Under the pieces are notes generated by a model that was given only the letters and a program-made list of their open reading frames with translations, made no database searches and was not told where the DNA came from. 64,000 nucleotides of DNA from Tetrastigma voinierianum (Eukaryota > Streptophyta > Magnoliopsida > Vitales > Vitaceae). Position numbers and translations under genes: made by a program. Shown piece by piece: positions 1 through 12,068 of this stretch. The stretch lies in assembly GCA_016808115.1 (NCBI GenBank), contig JAEQBH010005432.1, positions 82,735-146,734 on the forward strand, given 5' to 3'. How positions within the stretch are numbered: position 1 is the first letter of the stretch; every line of letters begins with the position of its first letter.

Positions 1-1714
1 AAGATAAAAGGTATATGGAACTGGATTGTATATCCAAGAATTCTCAGATGAATTTCCAGATAATACATGATTAGTAGTTCGTCAAACTCTAGGGATGCTG
101 ATAAAAGCTCATCCCAACATGGGTTTCTTGTTGGTATTTGATTTCTTTCTAGGGTTTTGCATAGGATTTCATCCTAACCCAAAGATTGAGCTGAGAGTAT
201 GTGGCAAACCCCAACAGCACAAGAAAAACATGGAATCCCCTCCCTTGCTGTTGGAATTGTTTAATTTCAGCAAAGGAGTTCGTTGGGTTCAACCTACCAA
301 ATTTTATTTGGTATGTGTATGGGTTATGACCCATATTGTAAATTGTTTTTGGGAGAAAATCAAAGAAAGGTTTTGAAGAAAGATATATTGAATGATAATT
401 TGAGTAGAAAAGAGATTATAAGATGAATTTGATGCTGGTCTCAACTGCTATGGAGTATTGTTGATTTCGGGGTATCAACATATGGAAAAATGGGGAGAAA
501 CACACTAGGCATTTTTCGGTGACATGTACCGCACACTGAACCCTGAATCTTCCAGAAGAAGTTCGGACCCCAGACTCGTGCACAGTCACATACGGCATCA
601 GACACCCGTCGCTTTTGACCCATTTTATTTAGCCATAACTTGCTCATTTATCTGATTTAAAAGTGATTCAAGTATAATTATTAAACTAGAATTCAAGGAA
701 AACCAAACATCCAAGCAGTACCTTCAAATTCTGATTCTATGTGGCCCAAGAAATTCACTCAAGTGGGGCCATGTTCAAGCCAAATTTCTGATTATTTTTT
801 GGCATAGTAGTTCGGGTTGTTTAGGACATAACTCGAGTTTGATTGCTTTCCGTTTGGGTGATTCCAATTGAGAAAGAACCATATCACCTTGGCTTTAAAA
901 GGAGTAGAAAGAGCAAGTGTCAAATGTAGGTCAAGACACTGGAAAATGAGTATTTCAAACTGTCCCAAAATTAATAATATCCCGTTAAATTGACTAGTTT
1001 GGCACGAAAATGTCATAACTTTAGTTTGGATGATCCGATTGGAATGATTCCAATTTCTAAGTAAAGTAGGTTCATAGAGGAATAAGAATACATGAATGAG
1101 GTGTGATTCCATAGACATCATACTTTACAAGTATATGAAGTGCCATGTGTAATAGGCATGAAACAAGGAAAATATAGAAAATGCAACATGTATAAATGTG
1201 TTCATGAAACATGAATGTGATATGGAAAATGAAAACGAACTGAAACATGAATATATGAATGAGTATATGAACGAGTATACGTAAATGAGTATATGAATGA
1301 GTATACGTGAATGAGTATATGAAATAAGTACATAGATTGAGTATATCTTTGAAAGATATCACAGTGAAGTGGAGATTGAAATGTGATTATGATCGGTTAT
1401 GAATGCTATTTGTGAAATATATATAAGTACATATATTGATTTGAATTATTGTTATTCAAAATGTTTGTCATACAAAAATGACATGAAGACAAAATGTGTT
1501 TATGATCGATTATGAGTTTTATTTGTGAAATATACATATGTATATGCATGTATCGATTTGAATTATTGTTATTCGATGTTTGTCACACATATGCATGTGT
1601 GCATGTATTAGAACTATAAAGCGAAATTACGCATAAAAGTAAATTGATTTGAAATGTATCATTGAATGACCCAGACGTGACCCGGAGTTCACGAATTGAT
1701 GTGAAGTGTCGCAA

Positions 1715-2330
1715 ATATGGAATGTGAAATCATATTTTTATTGAATGACCAACATGACAGGATTCACCAACTGAATTCGTCATGAGGGTAAACGTAATTG
1801 TTGAATGCGAAATCACGTACTCGAGATGACAAACGGGCGGGGATTCCCCCAGAGTGAATGCGCGTGATATCGACTTCTATAGCCATATGTGAGATGGTAA
1901 TAATTGAATGTGAAATCACATTGCTATTGAATGACAAGCGGGGCGGGATTCCCCCAGTAGATATATACATTGAATGGGCTTCCTGGCCATATGTGAGATG
2001 GTAATAATTGAATGTGAAATCACATTTGCTCTTGAATGACAAGCAGGCGGGATTCCCAGTGAATCGTAGTGAATGTATCGACTTCTATATCATCCACATC
2101 ATTGAGCGTGGTAATAATTGAATGCGAAATCACATTTGCTCTTGAATGACAAACGAGGGCGGGATTTACAGTGATGCATCGTGAATGTCAAACCACATGC
2201 CATATGTGAGACGGTAGTAATTTAATGCGAGGGGAAATCACATTGCTGCTAAATGACAAACGGACGAGTTCCCTAAGTGAATGCATCGTGAATGTCGACT
2301 TCTATATTTATATGTGAAATCTAAGCGAAA
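1715..2330 (+). repeat. Six imperfect ~85-112 bp tandem repeats inside LTR-B
   Basis: A block containing GAAATCAC, then TTGAATGACAA, then GGGCGGGATTCCC recurs near 1722, 1806, 1911, 2016, 2125 and 2236. Spacing ranges from about 85 to 112 bp because the units carry small indels. The LTR-B copy at 44834-47145 holds only about two related units (46440-46590), so copy number varies between family members, as expected from slippage or unequal exchange. Confidence 0.8.
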
Positions 2331-2499
2331 AGTGAAAAATGACATTAAAATTTGTATTTGTTTAAGTATCTTTTACATTACACAAACATAGTAAAAAGGC
2401 ATTATTTTGTAAATGCATTTTGTTAAATGTGAATGTTATGGGTCTTTTGAATTTAGTAAATGTTTGTAAGTTGCGAAAAGAGTGCTTTTCAGCGTAATT

Positions 2500-2765
2500 A
2501 AAAAGTAAATGGAATAATACAAGCAAAAATGTTTTGGGAGAAGATAATTGAAAATGTCGAGATGCCTTAGGCCTCGACTTGGATCCGCCCAGTAGGGTCG
2601 AGTCGGGGATTAGTCGCGACACTTTTGAAAATAAAAATTTAATAAAACAAAACAAAATGTTTTGATTAAAAATATCGGAATCGCTAGGGCTCGAGCTTGG
2701 ATCCTGCTTAGGGTCGAGTAGAAGTTGGGTCGCGACACTTTGAAAATGAAAATTTAATAAAGCGA
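2500..2765 (+). repeat. Tandem duplication of ~116 bp containing GTCGCGACACTT
   Basis: GTCGCGACACTTT followed by GAAAATnAAAATTTAATAAA occurs at 2613 and again at 2729, each preceded by a GGATCC- and GGGTCGAGT-rich stretch. Both units are recognisable in inverted order at 35460-35560, so the duplication predates these insertions and belongs to the LTR-B 3' end. Confidence 0.7.
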
Positions 2766-2789
2766 TAACTAAAAAGAATTAAAGCGGGC

Positions 2790-3580
2790 ATCAGGATCAT
2801 GAAATGTAATTGCTAAAGGGATTTGATTAATGGCTTGGTCGTGATAATGATATGAGTCCCAATATGTATCGGTGTCGGTCGTTGACCTGTATGTATTTGA
2901 TATGACGATCTGTTCCGGAACTTGCCATTGTATACGTATAAAGTTTGTTTTGAATATGATCAGGCATACCGTACATGTAGAAGATATGAATTGAAACTTG
3001 TAAAAGACATGACACATGGAAATATCCCGAACAAGATAATGTTATGGAATCGAAAGGATAAAATCTACATGTATAATATGATATGAGTTAGAAGTCACAT
3101 AAGAATGGCTTAGTTATATGCATAAGGAAAAGTAAATGTAAGAGAATAGTGTGGTGAATTGTGGTATTAATTAGATTCTTGTCTATATGTTCCCACTAAG
3201 CGTAAACACCTTGCGGGTCATTCAATCCGTGTAGGTCTTGGAAGGAGATAAGGAGGACGGGGCGTTGGCGCGATGCAGACGTCTCGAGAGATAGGTGCTC
3301 GCGGCCTTTGTTCCGCGATCTCTGATGTTTGTATTAGATATGTACATGTATATGTATTTGTATAAGTAAATGGGACTTAGCATATGTGTATAGATTTTAA
3401 TGGATACCACTCCGATGGTAGTTCCTTTGTATATGTAAATGATTTTTGGTTATTACAAAAATTGTTTGTATACTGAGCATAAGTTAATTTGTGAAAAAAA
3501 AACAAGTAATGAGTCGATTATATGGTTTCGCACCGGCAAGTTCGGATTCTCAATCCCGGGTCGGATGGGAATGTCGGGCA
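2790..3580 (+). mobile_element. Unclassified LTR-like remnant
   Basis: AT-rich non-coding sequence with a short GC-rich patch (3200-3310) and a segment at 3195-3230 (CACTAAGCGT, then TTGCGGGTCATTC) that resembles, in reverse, the CACGCTTAGTAGG stretch near 35928. This suggests the R/U5 part of a long LTR. There is no coding signal. It ends where chromovirus LTR sequence begins, near 3580. Family assignment is uncertain. Confidence 0.4.
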
Positions 3581-6249
3581 TGACCAAATGTTTGTGAAAG
3601 GAACTCGACGGAAGATTTTCAGAGAATTATGTTGGAGATTGTCCGACAATTCCGCGTAGGAGGGAGCTATGAATCGTTTCGGAGGGTTATCGATAGATTC
3701 GCACCGGAGGGTTGTCGATAAATTTCTGCAGAAAACTCGGTGGTAAGTTTTCAAGAACAAAAGCTTTTTTTAAAAGCGCGATTTACTCGCATTGGCATAG
3801 GCATGTGTGAGGGAGTCGGTGGGACTGGGATATCGGACAGGCATGTAGACATTCAAACAGGATCATGTATTTACTTGGGTATGTGATTTTGGCTGACGCC
3901 CGAATCCGAGGGTTCGTTGGCCCACCCGTGAAACTCGCGGAAAAATCTGTACGTCTCGTATTCTGCGAGACCCGATACAGTAAAAATGGTCACTTGGGCC
4001 TTGCAAATACTCATGAATGTATCCCTTGTTATATTCCAATGATTCGGGAGTTTTTAATTACTCTTATCTGAAATATATTAAAATCTACAATTCTAATACA
4101 TATTATCAAAAACATCAAAGCCTGGCTTGGCTTTCTTCAAAATCGGCCTCTAAGATGGTCGTCTTCTCGAAACGCTCCACATGCACGAAATAATATTCCC
4201 TCGACGAGGTGTTTATCGTAGTGGAATCGCGCACAAATGGAGTTCTTTCTGCGCTAAAGTGCGTATCTGATACTTTCCAAAATTTAAACACACACTTTCA
4301 GTAAATCGTGATCTGCCAAGATATGCAATGCGTTCTCATGCCTCGAGTCCTCCATGAGCTCCCTCACACTTACTAAGCCATGTATGAAAAAACATCATTT
4401 TCCAAACAAAACTTGTTGTTCTTGAAAATACACTAGAGAATAGGTAAAAAGATAGGACTACCCTCCGAGGCGAATGTGTTGGAGAACTTCTCGAAACAGT
4501 CATGGTCCTCATCCGAAAATGATACATTTGACCGTCTCTGACCCCATTCTCAGAAATTCATCTGTGAAATTCCTTTCACAACCATGTTTGTTTTTCAGAA
4601 AACTCGTGTCATGCACACACACCTAATTTCTAGGTTACCCCGGTGCATATGAAAATGCATTATGTCATTTCAACACAATTTATATAACATATGCAAATAT
4701 ATCATCATGCATATATTTAAATAATTTAAATCACAACAACATGTTATATAATTTCTGATACATTACCGCAAGGTAAACTCCATGGGCTAATTTAAGCAAA
4801 CACAAGCAATTGATTTGGATTACTCGACCAAACACATTTCTCACAAATATTTTATGAACATATTCACATGAGCGATTGAAACCCTCGAGTTCTTGTTCAC
4901 GACCAATCACTTGACATCGGTTCCACTTTGTGAACCGAGGGTATGTCTAGCCTCCATACACATCAAAAACATGATTTATTACTGCATAAATCAGCACCCG
5001 AAGATCACCCAAATAGTCCGTGCAGCATCACGGTTGTCGAAAAGGCTCCAAATTTTCACACTTTGGTTCCAAGTTTTGGAATCGATCAAACGGTCATTCG
5101 AGGCCTGTCTGACTCAATCATCAACCAAAGCACTTAAGCGAAGTGTAAAGCCAGTAGGATAAAACTCCTACCTCATGGAGTTGTCGAGCTCAATAGGTGC
5201 CGCAGCGTTACCCTCGCCGCGTAGAACAACTTTCCTTCTTGGCCCGAAGAATTCCGATGGTCCGATTGCCCGGGATCTTAGAGAGAAGTGGCACACTCTC
5301 TCTAAAAAAATCCTGAAACCCTAAGCTGGCCAAGCTGCGTCTCACACTGCTGCTCCAGCTGTAGGTTTTTGGTGTTTTGAGGGGAGATGGACACTATTCC
5401 ACATTTGTCTAATATCATTAAAGAATTTAATTAATACGATCATGTCCACTAGCTTGGATTTTGACATTTTGCCATGTCTCGCCATCGTTTCCATCCTCTC
5501 TCTATTTCATTGCAATATGTGTCATGGAAGTACATGTTATGGTGACTTTTGTCACCTCGCATTTTCGTTTTACGGCACGGAGTACTTTCGATGCCTCAAA
5601 AGCAGTGAAATGCCCATTTGTCTCGGAGTCGACGTGGCATCTAGATTTTGCGAGACGATTCCAACGGTGAAATCTGTGTCGTCATCCAAGATCTAGAAAA
5701 TTTTTGGGTTTTGACCAAAATTACGATTTTGGCCTTTTTCCAGAAATTGGAATTTTCTCGGGTCTTACAGATTGTTTGCCATGACATGTGTACTTAGGTG
5801 GGGAGTAACCCACGTAGGAAATTATCACCCTGCGGGTTTTGCTCACCACGGCTTGAGGTTCATGACTAAGTCTGAGGAAGTGTAAGGACTGGCACTCACT
5901 AAAGGTCGCGTTTTAGAAGAAAGGCGGGTTGTGGCTTTGAGTATTCGTTTTGTAGAACATGTATTAAAACTTTAAATTTTGATATATGTTTTAGTTAAGT
6001 ATTATGTACTTGAACCATTGGTATACTTAGTTAATGTAATTTTGTAGTATTGATGCATGTGGGCCCAATTGGCGATTTGCGCATATGGACTGGTGTGGTC
6101 ATTGTTGGTGGGGCGGGTTTTGTACCTTGGATGAAATAGTACAAGCGGAGACTCGCCCAATTTTCGTGAGTGGTGTCGGGTTGCAGACATCCATGAGTAT
6201 TCGCGAGGTTGTGGGTTTAATCACTTGAACCCAGGAAATGGGCGTGCGA
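3580..6249 (+). mobile_element. 5' LTR of chromovirus A1, truncated and interrupted
   Basis: The segments 3580-3889 and 5770-6249 together align with the middle and 3' half of the A1 3' LTR (10380-12063). Shared landmarks include AAATGTTTGTGAAAGG, GCATGTGTGAGGGAGTCGG, ATGTGCACTTAGGTG and the terminal part running through the GTACAAAGGAGACTC-like block to GGGCGT. The first ~1 kb of the LTR is missing upstream of 3580. An inverted solo LTR of the same family splits the two segments at 3890-5769. The 3' terminus is eroded (GGCGTGCGA where sister copies read GGCGTCACA). Confidence 0.75.
3890..5769 (-). mobile_element. Inverted chromovirus LTR-A solo copy nested in A1 5' LTR
   Basis: Read on the minus strand this runs from TGTAAGACCCGAG (at 5769) to a GGGCGTCA-type end (at 3890), the same order as the plus-strand solo LTR at 31374-33198. 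It is flanked by GATTT (3885-3889) and GATTG (5770-5774), a 5-bp duplication with one mismatch, and removing it restores continuity of the host LTR. Length is about 1.88 kb. No internal domain is present, so it is best read as a solo LTR left by LTR-LTR recombination. The small open frames on its plus strand (for example 5442-5696) are chance. Confidence 0.82.
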
Positions 6250-6251
6250 AG

Positions 6252-6264
6252 CAGTATCGGAAGC
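6252..6264 (+). promoter_or_regulatory. Degenerate tRNA-Met primer binding site of A1
   Basis: CAGTATCGGAAGC lies just after the LTR end, where the sister element E1 has TTGGTATCAAAGC (16582-16594). Plant initiator-tRNA-Met primer sites read TGGTATCAGAGC. The match is weak alone and rests on position. Confidence 0.5.
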
Positions 6265-7098
<834 letters not shown>

Positions 7099-7099
7099 C

Positions 7100-7770
7100 G
7101 ATACGAGGGGATTGTATCATGACATAGAGTGGGGATACTGGTCGGGGCGCAGCCGAGGCCCTGATCGGCCCGGGACTCGAGCCCCGCGGCCCGGTAGGGG
7201 CATGCGCCGCGTCCACGGCCAGTGAGAGGGGGCCACGATCTGGCCGGCCGTCTTGCAAGGGAGCTTCGCCGCGATGGGAATGGCACAGCCATAGAGTGGT
7301 GTGATACAAAAAAATTGTATCGTGGCTGAAGAGAGACTTTGGAGTCGCAATCTGTGCGCCGAGGGCTGCAATCTGGCCCAGCAACGTGCGCCATCGCCAC
7401 AGCTCTAAGGGCTGCGACACTTGTGCCCTTGAAGCGACATGGCCCAGTATGATACGCGATAGCGGGGGCTAGGGTCGCGATGCAAAGCAATGTATCGTGG
7501 CCGGAAGGGGCTGTGACCTGGCTGTGTCCGCGACACGGCCTTTATGACACGGCGCGCCCGGCGCAACGTGTGCTGCGACGACACAGCGGGGCATGGCCTG
7601 CGACATAGCATACTGTGCGCCCACAATCTGACCCAGCGCGCTCCCATGACACAAGGCCTTTGCGCTCAGCACGAGTGCGCGACTGGGTTCCCGAGGGTGC
7701 ACCCGACTAGTCTTGACTCGTGCAGCATTACGAGTCACTATTTGAGTCACTTTTAGGACACTATTCATGA
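7100..7770 (+). other. GC-rich island inside A1 leader, no gene
   Basis: About 650 bp of strongly GC-rich sequence in an AT-rich element. It repeatedly shows CGCGA-, TCGTGGC- and GACATGGCC-like words (around 7320, 7430, 7480, 7540) and ends with a duplicated CACTATTCATGAGCACTATTCACG-type motif near 7755-7785. Open frames exist on both strands but show no domain and shift freely, as expected of GC-rich non-coding DNA. It resembles the GTCGCGAC-rich minisatellites elsewhere in the window, not rDNA. Confidence 0.5.
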
Positions 7771-8169
7771 GCACTATTCACGAGGTTTTCCAAAAAAATA
7801 AATAAATAAATAAAATATTTTTAAAATGAAAAAAAAAAAATTTGTTGTATATGATTTAATTTATGAACTTATTGTCTTACATTACCTATGAATGCATGGA
7901 CATTGTGTATGAAATGTTTTTAGTATGTAAATAGTGTCTCGAGGCTATCTTTACACCTTAGAGATACTACATTGAATCTTAACTTGTCATTTGACATATG
8001 TAGATGGCTAGTGCGGGCGGGCGTGAGGTGATCCACGAGGTGCTAGCGAAGCACCACGGTATTTGACCGGCGGGCCTTTGTTGAAATTTGTAGGGATTCT
8101 TGGTGCTTTGCATTTACCTGAAGCTAGTGCGTGGTGGCCGAGGAAGTGGGAGTAACCTCCCAGGAGGTT

Positions 8170-8770
8170 GAGCCGCGTCATCCTCCGATATTCACAGAGG
8201 GAGAAGATCCGATGGTGGCAAACCATTGGCTCATGCAGGTTGAGAAGGTATTGGAAGCTATGGTGATTGCCTCGATCGACCGGGGATGGATAGCTGCATT
8301 GACATAAATTGAGGCCGAGTGTGGAGCGGGCGAAGACCTCTAGAGATCTAGAGGCAATGACATGGGCAAAGTTCCATGATCTTTTCATGGGCGAGTATTT
8401 TCCGGCCACTGCTAGACATGCAAAGGCCCAAGAGTTCCTAGAGCTAAGGCAAGGAATGATGACAGTGATGGAGTATATGGCCCGGATTGTCGAGTTGGCG
8501 CGTTTAGTGATGTATGTGGGCCGCGAGACATAGCGAGTTAGGAGGTTTGAGAATGGGGTGGGTTGTCCATTCGGGAAAGATCGTAGGAGCTCGCTACGGG
8601 ACATGGACTCCATGGTCGGGAACAACCCTGGCCAGTAGAGAAAGATGGGGATGCAGGTGTCCACGAGTTGCGGATCTTCCCGGTGAGAAGAGGGAGGATG
8701 ACCTTCTTCTGGTTCGGAAGAATTAGAAGGCTGCTTCACGGGTTTAGGGACCGGGGGACCCAGGGATGGG
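8170..8770 (+). pseudogene. Ty3/gypsy gag remnant (A1)
   Basis: Gag would form the virus-like particle. On the plus strand one frame at about 8170-8270 reads PPIFTEGEDPMVANHWLMQV (partly), the usual start of the plant chromovirus gag domain (FxGxxDPxxAxxWL). A second frame at 8309-8533 contains MTWAKFHDLFMGEYFPATAR, followed by AQEFLELRQGMMTVMEYM, matching the W-x-x-F...YFP...EF..LRQG..TV.EY core. The two blocks are in different frames and a stop ends the second, so the gene is dead. A 243-residue antisense open frame (8008-8739) covers the same DNA and is a shadow. Confidence 0.85.
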
Positions 8771-8779
8771 GCATGTAGT

Positions 8780-9110
8780 CGGGCGGGGTAGATGATATGT
8801 TATTTGTATGCCGGCCGGCTGGGCATGAGGCCAGGATTACTTTGGAGATAGGGATCCTAGGATTTTGGGGCTGACATAGTCTCAATTAATTGCCAAGATA
8901 GGAGGGATCGGTTTATTCCGCCACACCTAGTATGGGTCGGGAGGGGCCAGGGTTTCGGTCGCGGTCTTCATCTGAGCACCTTCGAGCACGGTGGGCCGGA
9001 AGGCCGAGTGTGGGTCGAGGTCAAGGACATGGCTCACAGGCCGGGACTTCTAGTCAGGCAGGGCAGACGATATGTTATTTCTCTTAGACGGCTTAGGCAT
9101 ATGGGACCGA
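8780..9110 (+). pseudogene. Gag zinc-knuckle region, duplicated and broken (A1)
   Basis: Two related stretches, GATGATATGTTATTTG at about 8791 and GACGATATGTTATTTC at about 9067, each begin the C-Y-F/L part of a CCHC knuckle and continue with GGGCATGAGGCC- or GGCATATGGGACC-like sequence where the GHxxxxC half should be. In both copies a second cysteine is lost or frames shift. The intervening sequence is rich in arginine and glycine codons, as gag linkers often are. A local duplication of the knuckle is the likely history. Confidence 0.55.
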
Positions 9111-9174
9111 AGTTGTCACAGGAGCAAAGGTCTCGTAGTCTTTGGCGACGTTCAAATTAGTTGGATATGCAAGG

Positions 9175-9275
9175 TACGTTTCTACTCTTGCACTTGTTGA
9201 CTAGAGTAGCGTTTAAATTGGATGCATCATATTCATTCATTAATGCATCTTGTGTGACAAATTTTGAAACCCAGA
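9175..9275 (+). pseudogene. Retropepsin fragment (A1)
   Basis: A plus-strand frame near 9199-9255 reads LDASYSFINASCV, which aligns with the D-T/S-G-A-x-x-x-F-I active-site block of Ty3/gypsy aspartic proteases (here LDAS, with the glycine lost). A stop precedes it. Downstream (9320-9440) lies sequence similar to 17180-17330 of E1, so the pol reading order is conserved up to that point. No RT, RNase H or integrase follows. Confidence 0.55.
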
Positions 9276-9642
9276 GGTTGGGGCCTTTAGAGAAGCAGTG
9301 TGGATGTTCTTCTAGGATGTAGGGTGAAAGGATGACTGATAGGTTGGGATTGTGAGGTTAAAGATCCCGGGTCACATCATGGTGGACCCCGAGGATCTCA
9401 TCTAGTTAGGTGTGGGTGCACGGTGACATCGCATCGGGTAGTTTTACGTTGCACGGTATTGTCATTCACTGCTCTGGGATGTGGGTTGAGTTTGTCTTTG
9501 GATGCATCGATGAAGACTCATAGTTGAAATCGGGAAATGAGAGTAGTGTGTGTGTTGACAAAAAGCAGAAGGGGGTCATTAATCCCTCGGGTGAAAAGCA
9601 CGGAATTAGGGTGAGGAGACCCGGTGTGTCAGAAAGGTGCAT

Positions 9643-10000
9643 GTGGGTGTAGGGCCGGGGAGATATCCTGAATTTCTGTGTGGGTGTAAGAGACCCAGGG
9701 AGATATCCCGAATTTATGTGTGGGTGTAAGAGACCTAGGAAGATATCCCAAATTTCTGTGTGGGTGTAAGAGACCCGTGGAGATATCCGAAATTTCTGTG
9801 TGGGTGTAAGAGACCCGGGGAGATATCCCGAATTTCTGTGTGGGTGTAAGAGACCTGTGGAGATATCCGAAACTTCTGTGTGGGTGTAAGAGACCCGTGG
9901 TGATATCCGAAATTTTTGTGTGGGTGTAAGAGACCCGTGGAGACATCCGAAATTTCTGTATGGGTGTAAGAGACCCGTGGAGATATTCGAAATTTCTGTT
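9643..10000 (+). repeat. 40-bp minisatellite, about nine copies, in A1
   Basis: Units of exactly 40 bp (AGATATCCGAAATTTCTGTG followed by TGGGTGTAAGAGACCCGTGG) start at 9661, 9701, 9741, 9781, 9821, 9861, 9901, 9941 and 9981; the last is partial, and a partial unit precedes the first. Most units differ by one to four bases. Because 40 is not a multiple of three, the reading frame rotates, so the 189- and 129-residue minus-strand frames across it are repeats of no coding value. It sits where most of pol should be in a chromovirus. Confidence 0.95.
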
Positions 10001-10019
10001 GCCCGAGAGAGAAAACACA

Positions 10020-10366
10020 TGGTCATGGTTATCACATAGACTTAGAGTTGGGTGATAGGAGTCGGGACTAACTTCGGATTAGTTACCCATTGGCGAATTG
10101 CATTGGGAGTTGGTGAGCCGGCAAGGGCTCGGTGTATGGATGTCATTCATGACATGGATTAGGATGACGACCCATTGGGTTGTCAGTGATTGTGACCTTA
10201 GGAAGGTCAGCGTTTGCACACCAAGCAGAGGTTGTGTAGGGTTACGCCGTGCGTGGTTTTGGTCATTTAATACTTAAATGACTAGTTTATGCATGGTATA
10301 GTGCACGTTGCATATGCATGTGTGATTCGTAGTGATTGTACAAAATTTTGGGACGAGAATTCCTTT
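10020..10366 (+). other. A1 region between minisatellite and purine tract
   Basis: Non-coding. Near the end the sequence TTTTGGGACGAGAATTCC is the degenerate tail of pol/3' UTR that usually precedes the purine tract in Del/Tekay-type elements. No domain is legible. Confidence 0.5.
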
Positions 10367-10379
10367 TAAGGAGGGAGAA
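10367..10379 (+). promoter_or_regulatory. Polypurine tract of A1
   Basis: AAGGAGGGAGAA lies immediately before the TGTAA start of the 3' LTR. A purine run abutting the 3' LTR primes plus-strand DNA synthesis in LTR retrotransposons. Its position identifies the following LTR as the 3' copy of A1. Confidence 0.85.
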
Positions 10380-12063
10380 TGTAAAGCAGAAAAATTTTAA
10401 TTTTAGAAAAAATTAAAGCGGTAATTTTGGTCAAAATCCGAAATTTTTCTAGATCTCGAATTACGAAACGGACTTCACCGTTGGAATTTTATTGCGAAAT
10501 CTAGCTACCACGTCGAATTTCGTCGAATTTTGAGACAGTCGGAATTTCACATTTTTTGAGGCATCGGGTGTCGAGTGCCGTAAAACAGCTTGTGAAAGAC
10601 ATGTGATGTAACAAAAGTCACCTACTACATGTACCCATGTGACACATGTTGCATGATTAGTGAGAGGATGAGATGAATGAGAAACTAGATTAAGGCGAAA
10701 AATTGTGTCAAAATCCAAAACTTTGGGACATAAATGGAATTTTTGGAAATGTTAAGTGAATAAGACAAGAAGGAATAGTCTTCTTCTCCATTGGAACAAG
10801 AGAAAAACGGGTAGTAGGCTGAGATTCCAGATTTTAAAGAGAGAGTGTGTGACTTCTCTCTATATTTCCTGCCATTCGGACCGTCGGTTCTCGACGAAGC
10901 AAGAAGCAAAGTTGATCTATGCGGCGAGGGCTACGCGTGGGCACCGATTTTGTGGAGTTCCGACAACTCCAAGAGGTAGGAATCTTTTCCTACTTGTGTT
11001 ATTCTTTTGCTAAGAGCCAAGTGAATGGTTAGGGATATTCTGAGGTTTGACTTAGTCGCGTTTAGGTCTGAAACATTTGAGCTAGAGGTAAGAAAATCTA
11101 TTGTGTGGCGTGAGCGGTCTTGAGCTGAGGTTTCAGCATTCCACGTGATTTTCGTGTGATTTTGTATGGTTTAGGTGATTCAAAGTGAATTGCTTGATTG
11201 GTTAATTAGCCCATGTGAGCTAATTTTAGTGTTATTGTTGTAATTTGAATAACATGAATTATGTGAATTTAATTATGTTGATATATCCATGAAAAATATA
11301 TTAGCATGAATATTTTGGAATTGGCATAATGAATTATATATGCACTAGGGTACCCTAGAATATTAGGTGTGAGTGCATGACATGAAAGAAAACAAAAACG
11401 AAAATGTTTGTGAAAGGAATTTAAAAGCGGGGCTTCAGTCGTAGTTTTGAGAACAAAAAGCTTTTGTTTGAAAATTGTATTTTACTCGCATTTGGCTTAG
11501 GCATGTGTGAGGGAGTCGGTGAGGACTCGAGACATGGGATTGGGCCTTAGACATTCAAGTAGGATCATGTATTTACTTGAGTGTGATTGTTTGCTATGAC
11601 ATGTGCACTTAGGTGAGGAAGTAAGCCACATGAGAGGCCTCACTCGGGCTTTGCTCACCGAGGATCACTGCTGAATTACGGGAGTGTCAGGAGGAGACGG
11701 CACTGCTGGGAGCCGCGTTTTAAGAAGAAAGCAGTTGTGGCTTTGGGTATTCATTTTGTAGAACATGTATTAAAACTTTAGAATACGATATATGTTTTGG
11801 TTAGAGTATTGTAATAACTCTTGAACTATTGGTATATAGTTGATGTAATTTTGTGAGTATTGATGCATGGGCCCAAGTGGCTAATTTTACTCGCATATGG
11901 ACCCGGTGTGGTCGTTGTTAATTGTTGGGACAAGTTTTGTACCTTGGGTAGAGCTCCCCGTACAAAGGAGACTCTGCTCGATTTTCGTGAATGGTGTCGG
12001 GTTGCAGACATCCTGGCTCCTTGAGTTGACGAGGTTGTCAGGACCCCGAAATGGGGCGTCACA
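10380..12063 (+). mobile_element. 3' LTR of chromovirus A1 (LTR-A family)
   Basis: Starts TGTAAAGC directly after the purine tract and ends ATGGGGCGTCACA. About 1.68 kb. Its body matches the solo copies at 31374-33198 and 50767-52560 in order: a TCTAGATCTCG block, a CTACCACGTCGAATTTCGTCG block, GTGACACATGTTGCATGATTAG, an AACTCCAAGAGGTAGG block, GAGTGCATGACATGAAA, ATGTGCACTTAGGTG, and the 3' stretch with GTACAAAGGAGACTCTG. The TGTA...TACA-like termini and tRNA-Met priming fit Ty3/gypsy chromoviruses. Confidence 0.88.
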
Positions 12064-12068
12064 TATTG

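Larger units (their letters stand above)
1..2790 (+). mobile_element. LTR-B family remnant, 5' end outside window
   Basis: Non-coding sequence alignable by eye with the LTR-B copies at 38103-40899 and 44834-47145 and, reversed, with the copy ending at 37917. Shared landmarks are the (AT)GAATGAGTATATGAA-type stretch at 1240-1340, the repeated block around GAAATCAC at 1715-2330, and a 3' part rich in TCGAG/GTCGCGAC near 2570-2740. No protein is encoded; the short open frames at 95-376, 792-1121 and 1072-1362 look like chance. The left edge lies outside the window and the right edge, near 2790, is where similarity to the inverted copy stops. Ty3/gypsy origin is inferred from the TGTAACACCCC start seen in the complete copies. 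Confidence 0.6.

Noticed and set aside
7100..7770. Ribosomal DNA
   Set aside because: No conserved 18S/25S words are visible; words resemble the LTR minisatellites instead.
8008..8739. 243-residue minus-strand frame
   Set aside because: Antisense to the gag remnant, whose plus-strand domain blocks are clear; no family seen in the antisense product.
9643..10000. CRISPR-like array
   Set aside because: Units are directly tandem with no unique spacers, and the sequence is eukaryotic.
9466..10035. 189-residue minus-strand frame with SYTHTEISDIS-type repeats
   Set aside because: It is a translation of the 40-bp minisatellite; the unit is not a multiple of three and parallel frames give the same kind of repeat.
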